This document shows, one piece after another, positions 11,985 through 23,300 of a stretch of DNA of 64,000 nt. Position 1 is the first letter of the stretch. Every line of letters begins with the position of its first letter. The DNA lies in the NCBI GenBank assembly GCA_037043455.1, contig JAWPHD010005577.1, positions 1 through 64,000 of the forward strand, in the 5' to 3' direction. The translations under genes and the position numbers were made by a program. Under the pieces are notes generated by a model, which was given only the letters and a program-made list of their open reading frames with translations, had not been told where the DNA came from and ran no database searches. This DNA is from Cyrtodaria siliqua. Lineage: Eukaryota > Mollusca > Bivalvia > Adapedonta > Hiatellidae.

Positions 11985-12400
11985 TGTATAAATCAGACAA
12001 ACATAAATGCATAGCTGTATAAATCAATCAAACGTAAATGCATAGTGTATAAATCAATCACACATCAATGCATAGCTGTATATATCAATCAAACATAAAT
12101 GCATAGCTGTATAAATCAATCAAACGTAAATGCATAGTGTATAAATCAATCAGACATCAATGCATAGATGTATATATCAATCAAACATAAATGCATAGGT
12201 GTATAAATCAATCAAACGTAAATGCATATCGTATGAATCAATCAGACATAGATACTTAGCTATATAAATCAATAAAACGTAAATGCATAGTGTATAAATC
12301 AATCAGACATAAATACTTTGCTGTAACAATCAATCAGACATAAATGCATAGCTGTATAAATCAATCAAAGTGAAATGCATAGCTGTATAAATCAATACAA
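11985..12400. repeat. 30-31-bp minisatellite
   Basis: About 14 copies of a unit close to AAATCAATCAAACGTAAATG plus CATAGTGTAT or CATAGCTGTAT. The GTGT/GCTGT difference alternates between units and changes the period from 30 to 31 bp. The array runs almost directly into the 47-bp array. A related piece, GTAAATGCATAGCTGTATAA, recurs in the spacers inside that array at about 14790 and 17410. Confidence 0.9.
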
Positions 12401-14744
12401 CTTTGTCTGTTCATTATGAAATAATACAAGATCAGTATCAGATATACTCTACTGGTCACTACTTAAAACACGCAGAATCAGGCATGGCCCATACTCTACT
12501 GTCACTACTAGAAACACGCAGAATCAGCCATGACCCATACTCTATTGACCGCTACATGAAACAAGCAGAATCATGGCCCATAATCAATTGGCCCCTAATT
12601 GAAACACGCAGAATCATGGCCCATACTCTACTGACCACTATTTGAAACACGCAGATTCAGATTCAGACGACTCTTGGCCTACTTTGCCACAGACCGTTCC
12701 AAGGCGGTATCCATATTGTCAACCCTTTTGTGTTTGTGATGTCGTTTGCATTTATTACATGTATTACTTTACAGGCATGGCCCATACTCTACTGGCCACT
12801 ACTTGAAACACGCAGTATCAGGCATGGCCGATATTCTATTGGCAAATACTTGAAGCACGCAACATCAGGCGTGGCCCATACTCTACTGGCCACTACCTGA
12901 AACACGCAGAATCAGGCATGGCTCATACTCTATTGGTCACTACTAGAAACACACAGAATCAGGCATGGCCCATACTATATTGGCCAACACGCAGATTCAG
13001 GCATGTCTCATACTCTATTGGCCACAACTAGAAACGCAGAATCAGGCATGTCCCATACTTTATTGGCAACTACTAGAAACACGCAGTATCAGGCATGTCC
13101 AATACTCTATTGGATACTACTAGAAACACGCAAAATCAGGCATGGCCATACTCTACTGGCCACTACTTGAAACAAGCAGAATCAGGCATCGCCCATACTC
13201 TACTTGCAGAATCAGGCATGACCTATACTCTATTGGAAACACGCAGAATCAGGCGTGACCCATACTCTATTGACAACTACTTGAAACACGCAGAATCAGG
13301 CATGTCCCATACTCTACTTGCAGAATCAGGCGTGACCCATACTCTATTGACCACTACTAGAAACACGCATAATCAGGCATGGCTCATACTCTACTTGCAG
13401 AATCAGGCATGATCCATACTCTATTGGCCACTACTTGAAACACGCATAATCAGGCATGTCCCATACCTCTATTGGCCACTACTAGAAACGCGCAGAATCA
13501 GACATGGCCCATACTCTACTGGCCTCTACTTGAAACACGCAGAATCGGGCATGGCCCACACTATATTAGCCACTACAAGAAACACGCAGAATCAAGTATC
13601 GCCCATACTCTCCTGGCCACTACTTGAAACACGCAGAATCAGGCATGGCCATTACTCTACTGGCCACTACTAAAAACACACAGAATCAGGCATGTCCCAT
13701 ATTCTACTAGCTTCCACTAGAAACACGCAGAATGGCATGGCCATACTCTATTAGCCACTACTATAAACACGCAGAATCAGACATGACCCATACTCTACGG
13801 GACTCTACTTGAAACACTCTGAATCAGGCATGACCCATACTCTATTGGCCACTACTAGAAACACGCAGAATCAGGCATGGCCTATACTCTACTATCCTCT
13901 ACTAGAAACACGCAGAATCAGACATGACCCATACTCTACTGGCCTCTAGTTGAAACACGCAGAATCAGGCATGGCCCATACTCTATTGGCCACTACTAGA
14001 AACACGCAGAATCAGGAATGGCCCATACTCTACTGGCCACTACAAGAAACACGCAGAATCAGGCATGACCCATACTATATTGGCCACTACTAGAAACTCG
14101 CATAATCAAGCATGGCCCATACCCTACTGGCCCCTACTTGAAACACTCAGAATCGGGCATTGTCCATACTCTATTGGCCACTACAAGAAACACGCAGAAT
14201 CAGGCATGGTCCATACTCTACTGGCCACTACAAAAAAACACGCAGAGTCAGGCATGGCCTATACTCTACTAGCATCTACTAGATACACGCATAATGGCAT
14301 GGCTCATACTCTATAGGCACTAATCGAAACACACAGAATCAGGCATGACCCATACTATACTGGCATCTACGTGAAACACGCAGAATAAGGCATGGCCCAT
14401 ACCCTACTGGCCACTACTAGAAACACGCAGAATTATAAATGGCCCATACTGTATTTGCCACTACTAGAAACACTCAGAATCAGGCATGGCCCATACTATA
14501 TTGGCCACTACTAGAAACAAGCAGAATCAGGCATGGCCCATACTCTACTGGCCACTACTAGAAACACGCATAATCAGGCATGGCCCATACTATAATGGCC
14601 ACTACTTGAAATACGCAGAATCAGGCGTGTCCCATACCCTATTGGCCACTACTAGAAACTCGCAGAATCAGGCATGGTCCATACTCGACCGGCCGCTACA
14701 GAATCAGGCATGTCCAATACTCTACTGGCCACTACTAGAAACAC

Positions 14745-14905
14745 GTAAATTAAACCTGCTGTCACTTTATTTGAGCCTCTTGTAAATGTAAATGCATAGC
14801 TGTATAACCCAGTCATACATCCCTTTAATTAAATTATAAAATGGCATACCGTTTTGTCTGTTGATTATGAATCAAGTTATATAAACATTACTACCGGTTC
14901 AGTAC
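14745..14905. repeat. Internal spacer, copy 1 of 2
   Basis: A unique-looking block (AAACCTGCTGTCACTTTATT, then TAAATGCATAGCTGTATAA, CATCCCTTTAATTAAATTAT, GTTTTGTCTGTTGATTATGA) breaks the 47-bp array. It is nearly identical to 17365-17525 about 2.62 kb downstream, and partly recalls the 30-31-bp array and the DNA at 12395-12430. Confidence 0.85.
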
Positions 14906-17364
14906 CAAGCATGTCCCTAACTCTATTGGCCACTACTTGAAACACGCAGAATCAGGCATGGCCCATACTATACTGGCCACTATTTGAAACACACAGAATC
15001 TGGCATGGTCCATACTCTACTGGCCACTACTTGAAACATGCAGAATCAGACATGGCCCATACTCTACTGAACACAACTAGATACATGCAGAATCAGGCAT
15101 GGTCCATACTCTACAAGCCACTACTAAAACACGCAAAATCAGGCATGGTCCATATTCTACTGGCCACTATTAGAAAAACGCAGAATCAGGCATGGCCCAA
15201 ACTATATTGGCCGCTATTAGAAACACGCAGAATCAGGCATGTCTCATACTCTATTGGCCACAACTAGAAACACGCAGAATCAGCCATGTGTCATACTCTA
15301 TTGGCAACAACTAGAAACACGCAGTATCAGGCATGTCCAATACTCTATTGGCCACTACTAGAAACACGCAGAATTAAGCATGGCCCATACTCTATTGGCC
15401 ACTACTAAAACATGCAGAATCAGGCATGGACCATACTCTATTGGCCACTTCCAGAAACATGCAGATTCAGGAATGGCCCATACTCTACTGGCCACTACAA
15501 GAAACACGCAGAATCAGATATGGCCCATACTCTACTGGCCACTACTAGAAACATGCAGAATCAGTCATTGTCCATACTCTACAAGCCACTACTAAAAACA
15601 CGCAGAAACAGGCATGGTCCATATTCTACTGCCCACTATTAGAAAAACGCAGAATCAGGCATGGCCCATACTCTACTAGCCTCTACTAGAAACACGAAGA
15701 ATGGCATGGCCCAAACTATATTGGCCGCTATTAGAAACACGCAGAATCAGGCATGTCTCATACTCTATTGGCCACAACTAGAAACACGCAGAATCAGCCA
15801 TGTGTCATACTCTATTGGCAACAACTAGAAACACGCAGTATCAGGCATGTCCTATACTCTATTGGCCACTACTAGAAACACGCAGAATCAAGCATGGCCC
15901 TTACTCTATTGGCCACTACTAAAACTTGCAGATTCAGGAAAGGCCCATCCTCTACTGGCCACTACTTTAAACACGCAGTATCAGGAATGGCCCATACTCT
16001 ATTGACTACTACTAGAAACACGCAGAATGAGGCATGGCCCATACACTACTGGCCAATACTTGAAACATTCATAATCAGGCATGACCCATACTATACTGGC
16101 CACTACTTAAAACACGCAGAATCAGGCATGATCCATTCTATATTGGCCACTACTTCAAACACGCAGAATCAGGCAGGTCCCATACTCTATTGGCCACTAC
16201 TAGAAACGCGCAGAATCAGGCATGGCCCATACTCTACTGGCCTCTACCTGAAACACGCAAAATCGGGAATGGTCCACACTCTTTTGGCCACTACAAGAAA
16301 CAGGCAGAATCAGGTATGGCCCATACTCTCCTGGCCACTACTTGAAACACGCAGAATCAGGCATGGCCATTACACTACTGGCCACTACTAAAAATACACA
16401 GAATGAGGCATGTCAAATACTCTACTAGCCTCCACTAGAAACACGCAGAATGGTATGGCCATACTCTATTGGCCACTAATAGAAACACGCAGAATCAGGC
16501 ATGACCCATATTCTACGGGACGCTACCTGAAACACTCGGAATCAGGCATTGCCCATACTCTGCTGGCCACTACTAGAAACACTCAGAATCAGGAATGGCC
16601 CATACTATACTGGCCACTACAAGAAACACGCAGAATCAGGCATGACCCATACTATATTGGCCACTACTAGAAACGCGCAGAATCAAGCATGGCCCATACC
16701 CTACTGGCCCCAACATGAAACACGCAGAATCGGGCATGGCCCATACTCTATTGGCCACTACAAGAAACACGCAGAATCAGGAATGGCCAATACTCTCCTG
16801 GCCACTACAAAAAACACGCAGAGTCAGGCATGGCCTATACTGTATTAGCCTCTACTAGAAACACGCATAATGGCATGGCTCATACTCTATTGGCCGCTAC
16901 TCGAAACACACAGAATCAGGCATGATCCATACTCTACTGGCCTCTACGTGAAACACGCTGAATAAGGCATGACCCATACTCTATTGGCCACTACTAGAAA
17001 CACAGAATCAGGCATGGCCTATACCCTACTGGGCACTACTAGAAACACGCAGAATCAGAAATGTTCCATACTCTATTTGCCACTACTAGAAACACTCAGA
17101 ATCAGGCATGGCCCATACTATATTGGCCACTACTAGATACAAGCAGAATCAGGCATGACCCATACTCTACTGGCCATTACTAAAAACACGCAGAATTAGG
17201 CATGGCCCATACTATAATGGCCACCACTTTAAATACGCAGATTCAGGCATGTCCCATACTCTATTGGCCACTACTAGAAACTCGCAGAATGAGGCATGGT
17301 CCATACTCTACTGGCCCCTACAGAATCAGGCATGTCCAATACTCTACTGGCCACTACTAGAAAC

Positions 17365-17525
17365 ACGTAAATTAAACCTGTTGTCACTTTATTTGAGCCT
17401 CTCGTAAATGTAAATGCATAGCTATAACCCAGTCATACATCCCTTTAATTAAATTATAAAATGGCATACCGTTTTGTCTGTTGATTATGAATCAAGTTAT
17501 ATAAACATTACTACCAGTTCAATAT
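17365..17525. repeat. Internal spacer, copy 2 of 2
   Basis: Second copy of the spacer at 14745-14905 with only a few changes by eye (for example CTGTTGTCAC for CTGCTGTCAC, and loss of a TGT near 17421). The flanking 47-bp units also correspond, so the duplicated block is at least several hundred bases. Confidence 0.85.
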
Positions 17526-18664
17526 CAAGCATGTCCCATACTCTATTGGGAACTACTTGAAACACGCAGAATCAGGCATGGCCCATACTATACTGGCCAC
17601 TACTTGAAACACACATAATCTGGCATGACCCATACTCTATTGGCCACTACTAGAAACATGCAGATTCAGGAATGGCCCATACTCTACTGGCCACTACAAG
17701 AAACACGCAGAATCAGACATAGCCCATACTCTACTGGCCACTACTAGAAACACGCAGAATCAGGCATGGTTCGTACTCTACAAGCCACTACTAAAAACAC
17801 GCAGAATCAGGCATGGTCCATATTCTACTGGCCATTATTAGAAAAACGCAGAATCAGGCATGGCCCATACTCTACTAGCCTCTACTAGAAACATGCAGAA
17901 TGGCATTGCCCAAACTATATTGGCCGCTACTAGAAACACGTAGAATCAGGCATGTCTCAAACTCTATTGTCCACAACTAGAAACACGCAGAATCAGCCGT
18001 GCCATACGATATTGGCCACTACTTGAAACACTCAGAATCAGGCATGGCCCACACTCTATTGGCCGCTACTTGAAACACGCAGAATCATGCAGTGTCCATA
18101 CTCTATTGGCCGCTACTTGAAACACGCAGAATCAGGCCTGACCCATACTCCAGTGGCCGCTACTTGAAACACGCAGAATCAGACATGATCCAAACTCTAT
18201 TGACCTCTACTTGAAACACGCAGAATCAGGCATGACCCATACTCTATTGGTCGCTAGTTGAAACACGCAGAATCAGGCATGGTACATACTATATTTGCCG
18301 CTACTTAAAACACGCAGAACTAGGCATTGCCCATACTCTACTGGCCGCTACCTGAAACACGCAAAATCAGGCATGGTCCATACTCTATTGGCCGCCACTT
18401 GAAACACGCAGAATCAGGCATGGCCCATACTCTACTGGCCACTACTAGAAACACGCAGAATCAGGCATGGCCCATACTCTATTGGCCACTACTTGAAACA
18501 CGCAGAATCATGTCCCATACTCTACTTACCACTATTTGAAACACGCAGATTCAGATTCAGACGAATCTTGGCCTACTTTGCCACTGACCGTTCCACGGCG
18601 GTATCCATATTGTCAACCCTTTTGTGTTTGTGATGTCGTTTGCATTTATTACATGTATTACTTT

Positions 18665-18910
18665 TGCCTTCTTGTTTGTCTGTTTGCGTGTTTGTTTCTG
18701 TGTTTTGTGGTTGACTGTCCTCCTTGAAATTCTACTTTTCCTGTCCGATCTGTTTATATTTCTTTGATCTTTAAAGGCATACACCATATAGTTGACGTTT
18801 AAACATCAAACATTCTAAAAACTTAGGAACAAGATACCGTAACATAAATGTTCAAACTAGCAAAGCTTCAATCCCATCTATACCAAAACAGACTCTAAAA
18901 TAAATACTAG
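18665..18910. other. Flank between minisatellite and retrotransposon
   Basis: Unique DNA that would have been continuous with the sequence after 28892 before the retrotransposon inserted. No gene recognised. Bases 18907-18910 (CTAG) are the left target-site duplication. Confidence 0.6.
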
Positions 18911-19566
18911 TGTCGCCGCCTCATTATGGGGGTGTTGAAGTAAAACAAGATTCGTGGTTCTCTGTATATCTGAATATATATTTATAACAATGTATGAGTC
19001 TAATGCATGATAATGATGACATGAATAAAATGAATAAAGACAATGCCTGAATGGAAATAACAATGATGAATGGAAATAGCATCTCATTTAAAGGATCGCC
19101 ATCTTGGAATTGAACTGTACATGAAAATTGACGAATTCTTATAAACTAAATTACTCCTAAAATAACCATTTCCATAGAAAAGTAATTAACACAATGATGG
19201 ATACATGTTTCATAAACAAACATATTACTAACCTGAATATATATACTTTCTTTTATAAGATAAATATAACAATGCGAAATGGCAATAGCTTGTGTCCTTT
19301 CTCTACTAACTGAGATGTTCAGTTGCGCGCAAGATTTTCCCGCCAGGTTAGTTGTGTCAAAGGTTAAATTTACTCACCTGTGAAATATTACTGAAGTTTA
19401 AAGGTGGTCATCCTAATTTGAAATGTCTAACGTAAGGTAAAGAGAAAGAAGATTGAAAGATGAAATGAGTGATGAAAAGAGATGATGAACTGATTAAATG
19501 GTTAAAACACAAACACAATGGTGAGATATACAGGTTCTTAATACCTGTATATGTCATCCTGTGACA
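18911..19566 (-). repeat. 3' LTR (left copy), 656 bp
   Basis: Matches 28144-28888 along its length and lacks about 90 bp present in the other LTR after the GCATCTCA at about 28311-28318. Only a few substitutions were noticed (for example near 19236 and 19426). In the plus direction it starts TGTCGCCGCC and ends CCTGTGACA, so the sense LTR has the usual TG...CA ends. Confidence 0.95.
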
Positions 19567-19580
19567 TCCTCCCTCTCTAC
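19567..19580 (-). other. Polypurine tract
   Basis: Directly inside the 3' LTR the minus strand reads GTAGAGAGGGAGGA before the LTR start TGTCAC. This is the expected primer site for plus-strand DNA synthesis. A second purine-rich run followed by the same AGAGAAATGTCG-type sequence (plus strand) lies about 98 bp further in. Confidence 0.8.
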
Positions 19581-20398
19581 AGAGAAATGTCGTCCTCGAC
19601 ATTTGAAAAAAATAAAATGAAATGATAAACTTTTCATTAAGTTTGCCATTTTGATTGCTACCATTTCTCTTCCTCTTTAGAGAAATGTCGCCCTCGACAT
19701 TGCCACATAAAATAAGAATAAATGGAATTCACCATCCCTATTTATACTTACACCATACTATAAATATGTCTAGTATAAGTACGACTACTTACCATATGAT
19801 ATATATATCTTTCAGAGATATATAGTTACATTTATATGTTGCATACTAATACGTTACTTACATGGAGTAACTGTACCGCACATATATAGCACTTCATATC
19901 TAACACGGTCCTTATTATATATATTGTATTACTTTTACGTCACACATTATGACTAAACACAATATAAAACCAGTATGCACATTATGAAATATATTTATTA
20001 ATTATTTATACAATCAATTACACAACAAGCAAATACAATATAATTCACTGTTATACTTTATGCTTCCGCTGTGTCCTCCCGTAGCTGTCTCAACCTATGG
20101 CTATAGTGGAACTTTCTAAAGCTATCTGTAATTAAAATAAACATGTTAAAACACGCATCTTCAATAATACACTACAATTTCACCAATAATACTTAGTCTT
20201 TGAGAGACTATTAAATAAGTACTAAGAAAAAATACTGTAAAGTTGCAACAGCTGTCAACCCTTTTAGCTAGTTGACCTATAAGTCGTCCTCCACCATGTC
20301 GTTTTCTGTCTCCGCTGTGGTATGACATACTTCTTGGCATCCGTTTTCCTATCTTGATGTTGACTTGTCTTCCCTATAACCTTTTGCATACCAACAAC
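19581..20398 (-). other. Retrotransposon 3' non-coding region with duplicated motif
   Basis: About 0.8 kb between the Pol stop and the PPT, with no open frame of note and therefore no envelope gene. The plus-strand motif AGAGAAATGTCG(T/C)CCTCGACATT occurs at 19581-19603 and 19679-19701, each next to a pyrimidine-rich run. The motif has internal dyad symmetry (ATGTCG...CGACAT). Confidence 0.7.
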
Positions 20399-23300
20399 CT
20401 ACCTTCCTTTGTCTACAATGTCACATGTTCCTGGATCTATATCTGTGGGCTGCTTTAGTCGAAGTACCCTGGGTTTCTCCTGCACATGTTTCGCCTTGGC
20501 CGTGCTTCTAGCTTTCCTCACAGTTTCTACAACTTCTTTTAAATTCTCTACTGGGAATGTCTGTACCTTCCGAGGTTCTCTCTTTGCAGATCCTGCCAAT
20601 GTCTTTGACACGTCTCTTGTATCTACTCTTGTAGGACGCTGTATAGACTGCCTAAGAGTGTGTCTGCCTGATGCCTTACTAGAATGGTTGTCGCTGGTAC
20701 AGTTAGTGTCAACCTTGTTAATAGTACCAGTTGCCTCTGCTGTCTGATCTATGACACTTGCTTCAGTGCCATCCTCATCCTCTGAACTACCATCAGACAC
20801 TCCCGTGGTTTCATCTTTGTCTTCCGATTGTGTAGATTTCTCTGCAGGTGTTTCATCCTGACCTGTAATACAAAGGAAGGGAAGTAATAAATTCCTATGT
20901 AGAACCCGTGACGGTTGACTACTAAACTCCTTCTTCACTTTGTACACCGGCAGATCTTCACACTGTTCCTCTACTATGTAAGGTTCACTGTCCCACTTGT
21001 CAGTCAACTTGTTCTTCCCCTTAAGCCCAACATTCCTGACTAGGACTCTATCTCCTGGCTCGATTTTCGCCTCCCTGACTTTCAAGTCATAGGTCGTTTT
21101 GTTTCGTTTAGCAGCCAGACTTGCTTCTTGTGATGCAATCTTGTATGCAAACTGGATTCTCTTCCGTAGTCCTTCTACGTATTTCGAAGTAATCTTAGGC
21201 TCCTCCATGTTGTGGTTGATGCCAAGAAATGCATCTACAGCCATTCTAGGATGTCTTCCAAACATAAGGTAAAACGGAGAAAATCCGGTGCTCTCGTGTC
21301 TTGTGCAGTTATATGCATGAACAACTTCAGGCACGTACGACTTCCAGTCAGCCTTCTTCGCCTCATCAAGTGTTCCCAGCATACCTAGCAATGTCTGGTT
21401 AAAACGTTCTACCATCCCATTACCCATAGGATGATATGGAGTGGTTCGACTCTTCTTAACGTTGGCAATCGAACACAGTTCCTTAATCACCTGTGACTCA
21501 AAGTTCCTACCTTGATCACTATGGATACGGGATGGAAAGCCGTAGTGGACAACGAAGTTTTCAAATATAATTCTGGCTGTAGTTCTTGCTGTCTGGTTTC
21601 TAGTTGGGTATGCCTGTGCATATCTGGTAAAGTGGTCTGTCAGGACTAGAACATTTTCAATGCCTCCCTTCGATGGTTCTAAAGACAGAAAATCTATACA
21701 GACAATATCCATGGGTTGAGTTGATGTTATACTGACAAGTGGGCTGGCCCGGGACTCCTTTGTCTTTCTACAGATGCAGCGTTCGCAGTTCTGAACCCAT
21801 CTGGCAATGTCATTGTCCATGTTAGTAGGCCAGAAGAAACGCTCCTTGACAAGACTTGTGGTTCTGTCACGACCTTGGTGTCCACTCTCATTGTGCAACA
21901 ACTTAATAACGAACTCTATTCCACTAAAGGGCAATACAAGTTGTTCAAATTCCAAGGTTGGTGTTTTCCAAATCTTGTACAGAACGTCGTCCCTCATATT
22001 AAAGTTGTCCCAATGGCGCAAATACTTCTGGACTACACTGCTCTCCTTAGAAGAAAGCCGCCTGGTAGGCTTGTGTCCAGTCCTAAATATTGTCTTGAGT
22101 CGGTATAAGTCGTCATCTGCATCCTGTTCCTGTCTCCAGTCAACAGCTGACAATGATGATGTTTCCTGTGTGGCATCTTGTAATTCTACAGGAAGACTAT
22201 CTTCATTAATGGCAACACATTCAATGTGGTTGGTTGTTTGAAGTATGCTGCAGATGGCTTTAACAACTGGCTGTGGCAAACGCGACAATGTGTCTGCATC
22301 AACGTTCTCCTTTCCCTTCTTGTATTTCAATGTGAAGTTGAAGGCCGCCAGAGAAGCTAACCAACGTTGACCTGTCGCATCCAACTTGGCCTTCTGCAGA
22401 ACATATGTCATCGGGTTATTGTCCGTTCTGACTTCAAAAGATGTACCATACAAATAGTCGTGAAACTTGTCTGTAACACACCACTTGAGAGCAAGAAACT
22501 CTAGCTTGTGGGCGGGATAATTCTTTTCAGACGGTCGCAACCCTCGACTAGCATAGGCGATGACCTTTTCCTGTCCGTCCTGTTTCTGGTATAAAACTGC
22601 GCCAAGACCTTCGCCAGAAGCATCAGTACTGACTAGAAATGGTTGGGAATAGTCTGCGTATCCCAATACAGGCGGTGATGATAACCTATCCTTCAAAGTA
22701 ATAAATGCCTCTTCCTCCGTCTGTCCCCATTTCCACGGTGTCTTCTTCCTCTTACATCGGTTCTTCTTCTGTGTCGGATGTCCTACAAGGAGATCGTTAA
22801 GTGGTCTGGCAATCCTAGCATAATCTTTGATGAATCGCCGATAGTAACCTGTAAATCCCAGGAATTGCCTAACTTCCTTGACGGACTTGGGAGCTTGCCA
22901 GTTCTTAATGGCACTGATCTTTCCAGGATCCGTTCTCACTCCCTCCTCCGAAACGACATGACCGAGATAAAGTACTTCTCTCTTAAAAAACTCACATTTG
23001 GAACCCTTGAGCTTGAGGTTGTGGTCTTCTAATCTCTGAAAAACATTCCCAAGGCGCTGCAAGTGTTCCTCAAACGTACGGGAAAAGATGATAATGTCGT
23101 CCAGGTATATGAGACATTCTCTCAAATGTAGCTCTCCCATTGTCTTCTCCATCAACCTCTGAAACGTAGCTGGAGCGTTGGTCAAACCGAAGGCCATGCG
23201 TTCACACTCAAAGAACCCAAGTGGTCCGAGAGAGAAAGCAGTCTTCTGTTTATCCTGTTCTCTTAGTGGAACTTGCCAGTATCCACTTCGAGGGTCCAGC

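Larger units (their letters stand above)
12440..18560. repeat. 47-bp minisatellite with higher-order duplications
   Basis: About 125 copies of a 47-bp unit containing ACACGCAGAATCAGGCATGG and CCCATACTCTACTGGCCACT. The period is not a multiple of three, so frames shift from copy to copy and the open stretches have no coding meaning. Two kinds of non-repeat spacer interrupt it. One at about 12650-12769 is repeated at the right edge (18545-18664). The other at about 14745-14900 is repeated at 17365-17520. This shows large block duplication, not only unit-by-unit growth. Confidence 0.95.

Noticed and set aside
12403..16848. Frames of up to 165 codons in the 47-bp array
   Set aside because: The unit is not a multiple of three, so the peptides cycle through all frames; no coding constraint is visible.
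19567..20398. Envelope gene downstream of Pol
   Set aside because: Less than 0.85 kb remains before the PPT and no frame of useful length or membrane segment is present.
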